Source: Poteriospumella lacustris (Eukaryota; Sar; Chrysophyceae; Chromulinales; Dinobryaceae). From it: a stretch of 31,496 bases of DNA. Made by a program: the position numbers and the translations under genes. The stretch is from positions 1-31,496 of the forward strand of contig SMOI01000357.1 in assembly GCA_008000375.1 (NCBI GenBank), given 5' to 3'. The number at the start of each line of letters is the position of its first letter. Within the stretch, counting starts at the first letter, position 1. Below are positions 9,094 through 18,173 of this stretch, in pieces. The notes beneath the pieces were generated by a model. It saw only the letters and a list, made by a program, of their open reading frames with translations, was not told where the DNA came from and made no database searches.

Positions 9094-10459
9094 TTACTTC
9101 CACAACATGGCCATGGAAGTGTTCGCCTCCGAGTCCTTCTTCATCACCTTCGCGACGGCCATCTCGAAGTCTTCCTGCGTGACGTGAATGCGACGTTCAC
9201 GCAGGGCGAACATGCCCGCCTCCGTGCAGACTGCCTTGCACTCTGCTCCTGACGAGTTGCTCATCTTCTCGGCCACCTTCACCAAGTCAATGCCGCGTAG
9301 CAAGTTCATGCGCCGGCTGTGGATGGATAAGATTTCCGCACGCGACTGCGATGTCGGGTTGGGAAACTCGATCTTGCGATCGATACGTCCAGGTCGCAAC
9401 AACGCGCTGTCCAAAATGTCGATACGGTTGGTCGCCATGATGACCTTGATGTTCTGCGTCGCCTCGAAGCCGTCCAACTGCGCCAATAGCTCCAACATTG
9501 TCCGTTGGACCTCGCTGTCTCCTCCCTTCGATCCCTCCATGCGCTGACTGCCAATCGAATCGATTTCGTCCATGAAAATGATGGTCGGCGCCGCCTCGCG
9601 CGCCATCACGAACAACTCGCGAACCATGCGCGATCCCTCGCCGATATACTTCTGGACCAACTCGGATCCCGACACGCGAATGAATGTACAGTCAGTGTGG
9701 TGGGCCACTGCGCGAGCCAACAACGTTTTGCCGGTACCGGGAGGTCCGTACAACAACACACCCTTCGGTTGTGCGACACCCAAGGCATCGAAGAGCTCGG
9801 GATGCTTGATAGGCAACTCGATCACCTCCTTGATCTCCTGGATCTGCTTTGTCAGACCACCCACCATATCGTACGTTGAATCGGGCACCTTCTCCACCTA
9901 CACACCATCAGACATCGCAACGAATGAGAAGTCAGTCACCACAAAGCCTCCAGGACGAGTGACGAAATACCCCTTACCTTCATGAGAGACACCAGCGGAT
10001 CCACCTTCGACGGCAAGATTTTGTGCAGCGTATAAGAGTCCGAGCGCAATGCCACGCGGGTGTTGGGTGTGCATTTGTTGATGTCGATGTCCTTGTCGAT
10101 GTCCACCACGTATTTTCCGTCGGGATTCACCTTCACTAATATTTTCTGCTTGCCCATCGCCTTCACGACCTCTCCGACATAGCTTCCAGGTTCGTGAAGT
10201 TGCATCAGCTCTTCGCGCATCAGTTTCACGCGATTGTTGAGCTCATTGCGCTGTGCCTTCAAACGTTCGAAATTCTGCGTCTTGTCGCGGATTTTGATCT
10301 GCAGCTCCTCGATTTTGCTGATGTAATAGCTGCAACAACATACAACGACAACAATCAACCAATCAGTTCTCCGTCACTACAGCGTCCGCGTCCGTCACAT
10401 TACCTTCGAAGACCTTGGTCGCGAGCGTCGCCCGGTACTGTTGATGATGACGAGGCCAT
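9094..10459 (-). CDS. RPT6: 26S proteasome regulatory ATPase RPT6/PSMC5, right copy (3 exons)
   Basis: This is the second complete copy of the 19S base ATPase, on the opposite strand. Exons are 10459-10404, 10329-9978 and 9897-9094, with introns of 74 and 80 nt that are base-for-base the same as in the left copy. The 403-aa translation is identical, so Walker A (GPPGTGKT), Walker B (DEID), arginine-finger region and C-terminal LWK are all intact and both copies should be functional. Identical introns mean very recent duplication or ongoing conversion. A proteasome base subunit is normally single-copy and dosage-balanced with its five partners, so two identical genes are unusual. Confidence 0.96.
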
Positions 10460-10834
10460 GTTGGATCACAATGATTCACGGTACTGCACCAATTGTCAAT
10501 GTGGAGAGTTCCGTCACCTTACTGAATGTCTGCGAGTCGTGGTGGAAGCAAGAGGGTCGCGATAGACGTCAAGAATCCCAATCAGGAATCGGTTTGGAGT
10601 CGAGTGCTTGTCGGTCTCGTTTCGTCTCTTCAGAACTCGGCCAACCCTGACCGACACAGACTTTGTGCAACTCTGTGCCAAGGTCATCGTTGTCTTCGTC
10701 ATCATCATGCCTCGACTTGCTCTGCTGAAATGACAACGAGAAAGACTCCTTCCGATAAAAATAGACCGTCTTGATGCTCAGAACGGAAACAGACTGTCTT
10801 CGAATCGACCTCACCACCACCATCTTCACAAGCC
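10460..10834. promoter_or_regulatory. Divergent promoter RPT6/ATG12, right copy
   Basis: Inverted copy of the left-arm promoter (6813-7187). The two match in the stretches I compared, so both gene pairs should be expressed in the same way unless chromatin context differs. Confidence 0.65.
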
Positions 10835-11200
10835 ATGAGTGAGAAGGCTGGTGCAGAGTCGGTGTCGACGGCGCCAACAGCGACGGCTTCGGGCGTAGAA
10901 CCCAAGCCGACGACGGGCACAGTCAACGACGAACCAGCTCAAAAAATACCCATTCTTCTCAGACCGATAGGCTCAGCACCATTGCTGACGAAAAATCGCT
11001 TTCACTTGAGTGGGACCCGTCAGATCGTGGAGGTCGAGAAGTATTTGAGAAAAACGATTCAAACGGACAAGGGTCTGTTTCTATATTGCGGCACGGGATT
11101 TTCACCTACCCCGGACCAACAAGTGCAAGACTTGTTCGAATGTTTTCAAATCGGTGGAGATTTGGTGGTGATGTATGGTATCCAAGAGCAGTATGGCTGA
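10835..11200 (+). CDS. ATG12: Ubiquitin-like autophagy protein ATG12, right copy
   Basis: Second full ATG12 copy, 121 aa, same protein as the left one with the terminal glycine kept. The nucleotide sequence is the same as the left copy up to 11097. Four silent changes follow before the stop (codons for Gly, Pro, Thr and Val in GFSPT and VVMYG). Identical protein despite third-position changes shows that this end of the gene has had time to diverge but has stayed under selection. Downstream DNA is only partly shared between the copies, so the two mRNAs should have different 3' UTRs and be distinguishable. Confidence 0.95.
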   Translation: MSEKAGAESVSTAPTATASGVEPKPTTGTVNDEPAQKIPILLRPIGSAPLLTKNRFHLSGTRQIVEVEKYLRKTIQTDKGLFLYCGTGFSPTPDQQVQDLFECFQIGGDLVVMYGIQEQYG

Positions 11201-11934
11201 AGAGATGGTCGTGGCGGGTCGCCGTCGGCTGTGCCAGTCGATCATTGGGATACGTGTGGTGCAGAAGGATGGGTGGTATTTGCTCACCACGACGTGCAGT
11301 TGATGGTTCAATTGTTGAGCCTCGTTGTCCCCCTTCTTGGCGACGCCTGTCCATCAGAAATACGGCAAAAGAGGGACGAGGGGCGGGTTTACGATGGGGA
11401 CGGTTGGAGTGAGCTAAAGCGAGAGAAAATGTCAGAAAAGTGAAGGTAAATGGTCTACACTGTGTCTTCACAAAGTTAATGTGGAAAAAAGCTAAGCTAA
11501 GGTGCTGAAGACTCACCTCCCAAACAGAGACGTTTGACGTTGGTGAACGCGGCGGCGATTTTCACGTTGCCCGCTGTCGTGTACAAGAAGCGCTCTGTAG
11601 AAACGCACGCGTACTCCATACGCCTCGTCTGCAGCTGCTCGGAGGAGCTATTCCTGTAGAACACTTTTCCCTGCGGTTCCTAGGTGGCCTTCGAGATTGC
11701 CCTATCCAGATTTATGCGGCCTCAATGGTACACCGGAATACCAACGATGGACAAGTCCGTGTGAGGCCTTTGATTCCTTTGAACACATCGACTTTAAATA
11801 CGACAATGAAAGCTGAAGTTTGCGTTGTTTGGGTTGATAAATTTGTGAGGGCAGTTAGTATTCCTATCGTAGGCCTCCGACGAAAGAGCTGAAGCTCGAG
11901 CGAGCCTGGCTATCTTCGACAATTAATCGAATTT
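11201..11934. other. Intergenic region with right-arm edge and possible exons of an unrecognised gene
   Basis: The first about 210 bp are the diverged outer edge of the inverted duplication. The rest holds no long open frame, but the minus strand shows a possible spliced gene, described separately at 11517-11679. An inverted TACTAAC (GTTAGTA, 11854-11860) followed by an AG at 11813-11814 on the minus strand looks like the 3' end of an intron. Confidence 0.4.
11517..11679 (-). CDS. Possible exon of an unrecognised minus-strand gene
   Basis: This 163-bp stretch is open in one minus-strand frame with protein-like codon use. It is flanked by a TAG acceptor (before 11679) and a strong GTGAGT donor (11516-11511). 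An internal ATG at 11619 starts MEYACVSTERFLYTTAG, ending at VKRLCLG before the donor. An in-phase continuation could begin at 11346 (after ACAG), reading VAKKGDNEAQQLNHQLHVV, and that short frame is also present in the left arm near 6340-6420. An upstream exon around 11812-11750 is also conceivable. I do not recognise the product, and the model rests only on open frame and splice signals. Confidence 0.3.
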
Positions 11935-12262
11935 TTATTTCAAATCCTTATCGTTGAAGTCATCAGTAAAGTCTAAACGGAGATCAGAACAGGACAAGCA
12001 GAGTTTGAGCCGCGGCGACCTGCGACGAAAGAGGAGTTTCTTACCTTTGTAAAACTTTTCATGAACTTTCACATCATTCTGCCGTTGATCTCCATACATT
12101 GTAGACATATAATCCTTGTGGAAGGTTAGATGACGACATTGAAAAGTGGGACGGCGAGCGTACATTGGTGTTTGAGCGAGCCCCTCCTCCGATCGGTCGC
12201 TTCACAGCGTCGCGACGTTCTCTCATCTGTCCAGAAGACGCTGATGCACGATTAGATTTCAT
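11935..12262 (-). CDS. COP9 signalosome subunit 9 (CSNAP)-like microprotein (3 exons)
   Basis: A small spliced gene that emerges only after joining exons 12262-12164, 12114-12045 and 11972-11935. The introns of 49 and 72 nt have GT and AG ends; the first contains TCTAAC close to its acceptor, a plausible branch site. The product is 68 aa. Its C-terminus, VKVHEKFYKDFTDDFNDKD, aligns residue by residue with the end of human CSN9/CSNAP (COPS9), which is built on the pattern VH..F(F/Y).DF.D.F.D.D. CSN9 is the smallest subunit of the COP9 signalosome, the enzyme that removes NEDD8 from cullins, and its aromatic/acidic tail contacts CSN3, CSN5 and CSN6. The N-terminus is basic and unlike the human one. 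The short length limits certainty, but the spacing of F, D and H is hard to get by chance. Confidence 0.7.
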
Positions 12263-12820
12263 TGCTTTGGAAAGAACGTGAAATAGTCTAATTCTGTCTC
12301 GAATAAAAAATATGCAAGGGATAGGTCAACTTTTCCAGGGTGATAGGGGTGGAAGACTTTCGAATCAAAATAGGACACTCCGGAGTCACTGCTTTGCGCT
12401 TACTGTGAAATTAATGAACTACAGAGGCGCACGATACAAGTAAGATGGACTACACGAATATCAAAAATTCTACGTGTGACTTGTTTTGTTTGCGATTTGT
12501 GATCACTGCGATCTGACTGCTTTTTCCCGCTCCATCTCGGGTCATCATCATCATCATCATGCTCCACTCCTGTGGATACTACACGACGATGATGACGGAG
12601 GGAGACCAGCAGCCGCCGACCGGACAGACCAGGACCATGGATGGACCTTGACACCTGAGACCTGAGAATGTGAAATGGCGAACTAAATGAGCGGATTAGG
12701 TCTTATACGGTGTATGGAGATGATCGGCACGAAAGGCGGATGATAAATAATGCACTATTATATCATATACTCACACAATATTGTTCTGCTCGGCTTTGAC
12801 ATCTCCATTCTGTTTTCATC
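12263..12820. promoter_or_regulatory. Divergent intergenic region, CSN9-like / 227-aa protein
   Basis: The 558 bp between the two start codons carry a TCA trinucleotide run (12542-12560) and an AT-rich stretch with TATATCATATAC near 12760-12772, about 50 bp before the plus-strand ATG, which could be core promoter. No gene was recognised. Confidence 0.45.
12542..12560. repeat. TCA trinucleotide microsatellite
   Basis: Six tandem TCA units lie in the intergenic region upstream of the CSN9-like gene. This is a simple repeat with no coding role seen. Confidence 0.9.
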
Positions 12821-13504
12821 ATGAGCACTCGAGGATTTCTGATTTTCAAATACAACGGCATCTACTACATCTTCTACAATCATTTTGATTCCTATGTGAC
12901 GGCTATGGGTGTCGCCAATATGGGCGTATTGAAGAAGCTTTGCAAGGATTTCAATGGAAATGTCGCTTTGGCCAGACAGCACCTGCGAATCTTGTTTGAG
13001 GCATTGGTTGCTCGGAGCAGGGAAGCAACATTTGATGAGGAAGGGAACCCCTCATCCAATTTTGTTAGAATTTGGGTACACACTTCTGACGGCTTCAATC
13101 TGGCTGAAATGAGCGACTCCAAATCGGTTGTGAACATTGAGGCAACATCTATGGAACCTCCACAGGCGGATCTTTGGATTGAATACATGTGGGAAGTGGA
13201 TTTGGATGCAGGGCGATTCGGCATGGGAACCACGGGTACCGGAACTGTCTTGACGTATTGGTCTTGGAGAGCGTTGTACTTGATGACCGCGGCAGACTGG
13301 CTGGAAGACGCTGAAGATCATCTGCGCTATTGGAGAGACGGCTACGTGATCAGTAAGACTCCATATGACCGAACGTACAAAGCAATTCTCATTCAGGCAA
13401 CCATTCGGCGCTTCTTGGCACTTCGACGGGCCTTGCAACCCCCCGATGGGTATTTGTTCCACAAAGCCAAACGCGAATTCGAGGCATTGCTACATGAACG
13501 TTAA
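12821..13504 (+). CDS. Conserved-looking protein of unknown function with IQ-like motif
   Basis: Unrecognised 227-aa soluble protein, single exon, with an ATG at 12821 following an AT-rich leader. The N-terminus RGFLIFKYNGIYYIFYNHFD, followed by SY, has the look of a family I associate with uncharacterised proteins of fungi, protists and large DNA viruses of amoebae (from memory, not searched). The middle is mixed alpha/beta with several tryptophans (WIEYMWEVD). Near the C-terminus, ILIQATIRRFLALRR (about 190-204) fits the IQ calmodulin-binding pattern IQxxxRxxxxxR, and the tail FHKAKREFEALL is helical. There is no signal peptide or membrane segment. Function cannot be stated. It is divergent from the CSN9-like gene and convergent with acetate kinase. 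Confidence 0.75.
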   Translation: MSTRGFLIFKYNGIYYIFYNHFDSYVTAMGVANMGVLKKLCKDFNGNVALARQHLRILFEALVARSREATFDEEGNPSSNFVRIWVHTSDGFNLAEMSDSKSVVNIEATSMEPPQADLWIEYMWEVDLDAGRFGMGTTGTGTVLTYWSWRALYLMTAADWLEDAEDHLRYWRDGYVISKTPYDRTYKAILIQATIRRFLALRRALQPPDGYLFHKAKREFEALLHER

Positions 13505-13991
13505 CCGACACTGGTAGTGAAACAGTCGCATTATACATCGCTATGACGGCAACTGTAATGCTAACATACATTATGAAAAGATCTTTATGAGGAAAGTAGT
13601 TTTTCTTTGAATCATTCAAGGCAACCGCCGCATATTTGCACTGTTACACCATACTGCAGGCTACTTCGTATCGTATGAGCTTCCACCATAAGGAAACTAA
13701 ACTATTTGTTGTGCGCCCAGAGGGATTGAATTCCTCAGTATTCTTTTATCGTCGCACCAGACACTGCCGCTGATAGATCGGGCGGTGGATGTATGTACCG
13801 ATAGGGCTCGATGGGATTGGATTAATTGACGGGTTGTGTTTCTCTCTGTGCGGAGATAAAGCTTCTTGGAGATATGAAATTTGAAAATATTTGAAGTTAC
13901 TGAACCACCAAATGAGGAAATGCGAGTGGGGCGAAAGATGAAACAAAAATATATAGTACGGAAACCGACCTGTCTATGTTACCCCCCCCCT
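13505..13991. other. Convergent intergenic region, 227-aa protein / acetate kinase
   Basis: The 487 bp between two stop codons must contain both 3' UTRs. A run of nine C (13982-13990) sits one base beyond the acetate kinase stop. No gene or RNA was recognised. Confidence 0.5.
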
Positions 13992-15182
13992 CTACTCCTG
14001 CAGTACGACCTTGCGACTTTGGCGAGCAATGACCACTTCTTCGTTGGTGTTGATCACTCGCACAACGACACGCGAACTATCCGTCGAGATCACCGTCTCA
14101 TTGCGAGCGTTACGAGCATCGTCGATCTCTACACCCAGGTATTCCAGGCCCTGGCAAATACGCTTTCTCAATTCGACTGATTTCTCCCCAATGCCTGCGC
14201 TGAAAACAAGTACATCCAAGCCATTCAAAGCCCCAACCAATGCACCCATATGCTTACGAACGTGATAGCAGAAATACTCTATCGCCAGGTGACACTTCGG
14301 ATCACTATCTTCGAAGGCCAACAAGTCTTTGAAGTCATCACTTCGCTCGGAAATGGCCAATACACCCGACTTCTTGTTTAGCACATCTTTCATATCTTCA
14401 ATGGGGATATTTTCGTGCTGCATGAGGAACAGAACCACTTCCGGATCCAAATCACCACTTCGTGTGCTCATGGGAAAGCCACCGGCGGGTGAAAACCCCA
14501 TCGTAGTGTCGATACAACGTCCATCCTTGATAGCAGCCATACTGGCACCATGACCAAGATGTGCAATCAAAATCTTCGACGAGTTCGCCTTCGATTCGTC
14601 TTCTGCACGCAACACACTCATCAGATATTCATAGGACAGACCGTGGAAGCCATACTTCTGCAGTCCATGATGTCGATAGATGGCAGGTAATGGATAGGTC
14701 TGTGCAACTTCGTACATGGTGCGATGGAATGCGGTGTCGAAACAAGCAATATGAGGCAGCGCTGGGTAAGCATGTCTGGCATAGCTAATGGTTTTCAACG
14801 CTGGAGGAATATGCTCAGGAGCATAGACTTTGATCTCTTCAAGTGCCACCATAACATCTTCATTGATATGTTGAGGGTGTGAATAATTTGGACCTCCGTG
14901 GACAATGCGATGACCGATGATAGCAGGTCTCCACTCCTCATTTTGACCTTCAATCCAAGAGAACATCTTCTCACAGGCGGCATCGATACTCAGGAAGCTT
15001 CCAGTGTCTTGAGCAATCGACTTATTCTCGCCATCATTCACAGAGAACTTTCCATTAGGAAGACCAATTCTTGTCACAGATCCTTGATACAATAAATGCT
15101 CGTTGCCATCGGAGCAACGATAGCATGCAAATTTCAAGCTCGATGAGCCAGTATTCAACGCCAAGACAGTAACCGTAGCCAT
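13992..15182 (-). CDS. ackA: Acetate kinase
   Basis: Acetate kinase interconverts acetyl phosphate plus ADP with acetate plus ATP. The product is 396 aa, single exon, full length for the family. Visible motifs: NTGSSSLK (N10), GHRIVHGG (R92), FDTAFHRTM (D149), YGFHG (H180), AHLGHGASM, TRSGDLDP (R241) and AGIGE. The catalytic arginines, aspartate and histidine are all in place. The usual HLGNG nucleotide-binding motif reads HLGHG, with histidine at 211. There is no obvious targeting leader, so it is probably cytosolic. It is divergent from phosphoketolase, the source of its acetyl phosphate, across 463 bp. The enzyme is common in bacteria and patchy in eukaryotes, so bacterial ancestry is likely, but a eukaryotic neighbourhood and intron-bearing partner argue against contamination. 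Confidence 0.95.
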   Translation of the reverse strand: MATVTVLALNTGSSSLKFACYRCSDGNEHLLYQGSVTRIGLPNGKFSVNDGENKSIAQDTGSFLSIDAACEKMFSWIEGQNEEWRPAIIGHRIVHGGPNYSHPQHINEDVMVALEEIKVYAPEHIPPALKTISYARHAYPALPHIACFDTAFHRTMYEVAQTYPLPAIYRHHGLQKYGFHGLSYEYLMSVLRAEDESKANSSKILIAHLGHGASMAAIKDGRCIDTTMGFSPAGGFPMSTRSGDLDPEVVLFLMQHENIPIEDMKDVLNKKSGVLAISERSDDFKDLLAFEDSDPKCHLAIEYFCYHVRKHMGALVGALNGLDVLVFSAGIGEKSVELRKRICQGLEYLGVEIDDARNARNETVISTDSSRVVVRVINTNEEVVIARQSRKVVLQE

Positions 15183-15645
15183 TTTCTTCTCTCTTTTCAG
15201 AATGGGATTTCACTTGTGAATCTCCGGTCTTCTCTCACTCTCCGTACGAAGGACAATGAAGTGCAAAGAATGCAGAAATCAGGGGCTCTCTACCAGCGAA
15301 TCTATGCAGTGCTCTCTTCTTCTTCTCTTCGGTTGTTCGGTGAGCTCTTGATGGAGCACCCCGCGCCCTCTTAGAGCCGACACACGAACTTCAACCAGCA
15401 TATCTTCGCTGGAGTCTCACTCGCAAATTGGCCAACTGGCGAAAAGAAATTTCCGCCGCGGTGGGTCGCTTCACCGCAAAGATTTCTCCATGGAGATCCA
15501 CTGATCCTGGCTATGTTGGAAACTTCGATGCATCCTATTGCACGAAGACCAAAAACCACAATCCAATCCTCGGAAAAAGCTACGTAGACTTTTTTCACTA
15601 AATTTTTTTCATCGTTCTTACGTTACTTCTCTTTGCCCTGCAACC
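15183..15645. promoter_or_regulatory. Divergent promoter acetate kinase / phosphoketolase
   Basis: This 463-bp shared upstream region probably co-regulates the pathway pair. It contains a pyrimidine-rich stretch just upstream of the acetate kinase ATG, an 8-bp palindrome TTGGCCAA (15428-15435), and a small inverted repeat GCGGTG/CACCGC with 8-nt spacer (15458-15477). Their role is unknown. Confidence 0.6.
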
Positions 15646-18173
15646 ATGAGTTCCTCGCAGCAGATTGAACAACACATTGATGTTATCACTGGCCCAAGGT
15701 ACGCATGCATTCGCTCGCTCTGTTGCATGATGCAAAGAAAAGTGTTGACTGTTTGGTTGCATGGTGATACAGCTATGACAACGAGCTCCTCAGCACGACC
15801 TTGACCGAGGAGGAAATTCGTCTGATGAACGCGTACTGGCGTGCGGCCAACTACTTGAGTGTCGGCCAGATCTACTTGTTGTCGAACCCCTTGTTGAAGA
15901 CGCCCTTGAAGGCGGAGGAAGTGAAGCCCAGACTCTTGGGTCACTGGGGCACGACCCCTGGCCTGAACTTCATCTATGTGCACTTGAACCGTGTCATCAA
16001 GCAGCGCAACTTGGACATGTTGTACATCGCGGGTCCTGGTCACGGAGGTCCGGCGTTGGTGGCGAACGTGTGGTTGGAAGGCACGTACAGCGAGTACTAC
16101 CCGGACGTGAGCTACGACGAACCCGGTATCCAGAAGCTGTTCAAGCAGTTCTCGTTCCCTGGCGGTATTCCCAGCCACGTGGCACCTGAGACTCCCGGTT
16201 CCATCCACGAGGGTGGCGAGTTGGGTTACGCTGTGTCGCATGCGTATGGTGCGGCATTTGACAACCCGGACCTGGTGGTGGCCTGTGTGGTCGGCGACGG
16301 AGAGGCGGAGACGGGTCCGTTGGCGGCGGCTTGGCACAGCAATAAGTTCTTGAACCCCAAGACGGACGGTGCGGTGTTGCCCATTCTGCATTTGAACGGT
16401 TACAAGATCGCGAACCCTACGGTGTTGGCCCGCATTTCGTCTCGCGAGTTGGAGTACCTGATGATCGGATACGGTTACCAACCTTTCTTCGTGGAGGGTT
16501 CCGACCCGGTGGAGATGCACCGCAAGTTCGCGGCGACTTTGGACCGTTGTTTGGATATTATTCGCGAGATCCAACGCAAGGCTCGTGAGGAGAATGACCA
16601 GACGCGCCCCTTGTGGCCCATGATCATTTTCCGCTCACCCAAGGGCTGGACCGGTCCGAAGGAGGTGGACGGCAAGAAGACCGAGAACTACTTTCGCTCG
16701 CACCAGGTGCCATTCGGCGAGGTGCGTGAGGTGCCATCGCACTTGGCCTTGTTGGAGGAGTGGATGCGCTCGTACCACCCAGAGGAATTGTTCACGGCCG
16801 ATGGTTCGTTGATTCCGGAGCTGCGTGCGTTGGCGCCGTCGGGCAAGAAGCGCATGGGTGACTCTCCCTATGCGAACGGTGGCTTGGTGCGCGACTTGCA
16901 CCTGCCCAACTTCCGCGACTACGCGTTCAATGTGCAGGTGCCCGGTGGTTTGACGGCTGAATCGCCTCGTCCGATGGCTCGTTTCTTGCGTGACGCGTTG
17001 AAGTTGAACGCGACGACGAAGAACTTCCGCATCTTCGGTCCCGACGAGACGAACTCGAACCGTTTGGGCGATGTCTTCGACTACACCAACCGCGTGTGGA
17101 TGGCGGACCGAATTGCGGAGGATGACCACTTGGATACGTCGGGTCGTGTGATGGAGATTCTGTCGGAGCACACGTGCCAGGGCTGGTTGGAAGGTTACCT
17201 GTTGACGGGTCGTCACGGCTTCTTCTCGTGCTACGAGGCGTTCATTCACTTGATCGACTCGATGTTCAACCAACACGCGAAGTGGTTGAAGGTGACCCGC
17301 TCGCACATCACGTGGCGTCGCCCCATCGCGTCGTTGAACTATTTCTTGACGTCGCACGTGTGGCGCCAGGACCACAACGGCTTCTCCCACCAGGACCCTG
17401 GTTTCATTGACCACGTCGTGAACAAGAAAGCCGAGATCATCCGTGTTTACTTGCCTCCGGATGGCAACACGTTGTTGTCCGTGGCCGACCATTGTTTGCG
17501 TTCGCACAACTTGGTGAACGTGATTGTGGCGGGCAAGCAGCCCGAGTACCAATGGTTGGACATGGACGCGGCGATGAAGCACTGCGCGAAGGGTCTGGGC
17601 ATCTGGGAGTGGGCGTCGTCGGATGTGTCGAACGGCGAGCCCGACGTGGTCATGGCCTGTGCGGGTGACGTGCCCACGTTGGAGGCGTTGGCGGCGACGG
17701 ACATGCTGCGCGCCAGCATCCCGGACATCAAGATCCGCTTCGTGAACGTGGTGGACTTGATGTCGTTGCAGGCGCCGTCCGAGCACCCTCACGGCATCCG
17801 CGAAGCCGACTTCGACGCGATCTTCACCGTCGACAAGCCCGTCATTTTCGCGTACCACGGCTACCCATCGCTGGTGCACCGCTTGGTCTACCGCCGCAAG
17901 AACCACCCCAACTTCCACGTGCGCGGTTACAAGGAAGAAGGTACCACGACGACTCCGTTCGACATGGTGGTGATCAACGGCTTGGACCGTTACCACTTGG
18001 TGCAGGACGTCATTGAACGTGTGCCTCGCTTGCAACAACGCTGTGCGTACTTGAAGCAGCAGATGCAGGACAAGCTGTTGGAGCACAAGGAGTACATCCA
18101 GCGTGTTGGCGACGACATGCCGGAGGTGAAGAACTGGCGCTGGCCCGCCGAGAAGTACACCTCGACCGCGTAA
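15646..18173 (+). CDS. xfp: D-xylulose 5-phosphate/D-fructose 6-phosphate phosphoketolase (2 exons)
   Basis: A thiamine-diphosphate enzyme that splits xylulose 5-phosphate or fructose 6-phosphate with phosphate, giving acetyl phosphate and glyceraldehyde 3-phosphate or erythrose 4-phosphate. Exon 1 (15646-15698) encodes [18 protein letters not shown] 74-nt GT-AG intron follows, and exon 2 (15773-18173) completes an 817-aa protein, full length. Motifs include [20 protein letters not shown] (about 105-112), [20 protein letters not shown] and the cofactor-binding GDGEAETGP (about 192-200). Without the first exon the frame would begin at a TTG codon and lack the conserved N-terminus, so the spliced model is preferred. 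Codon use is strongly biased (TTG for Leu, G/C-ending codons), suggesting high expression and producing long antisense open frames. It is divergent from acetate kinase. Confidence 0.96.

Larger units (their letters stand above)
9020..11410. repeat. Right arm of large inverted duplication (RPT6-ATG12)
   Basis: This is the reverse complement of the left arm. The core 9089-11097 appears identical to 6550-8558. Beyond the ATG12 stop the arms share 12 bp, after which this arm has about 48 bp (near 11213-11260) where the left arm has about 10. Homology then resumes with scattered substitutions to about 11410. Confidence 0.93.

Noticed and set aside
6280-11410. The palindrome as a pure assembly artefact
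   Set aside because: Copies differ at several positions at both ends, with only silent changes in ATG12 and a length difference outside it, and the spacer is unique. Collapsed or mirrored reads would not give that. Long-read proof is still lacking.
16635-18086. Very long antisense open frame (483 codons) opposite phosphoketolase, and a similar one at 15618-16574
   Set aside because: These arise from the strong codon bias of phosphoketolase. The translations are Arg/Val/His/Gln-rich with no domain, while the sense frame is an unmistakable enzyme.
13992-18173. Bacterial contamination as the source of acetate kinase and phosphoketolase
   Set aside because: Phosphoketolase contains a 74-nt GT-AG intron that restores the conserved N-terminus, both genes sit between intron-bearing eukaryotic genes, and there is no bacterial operon layout.
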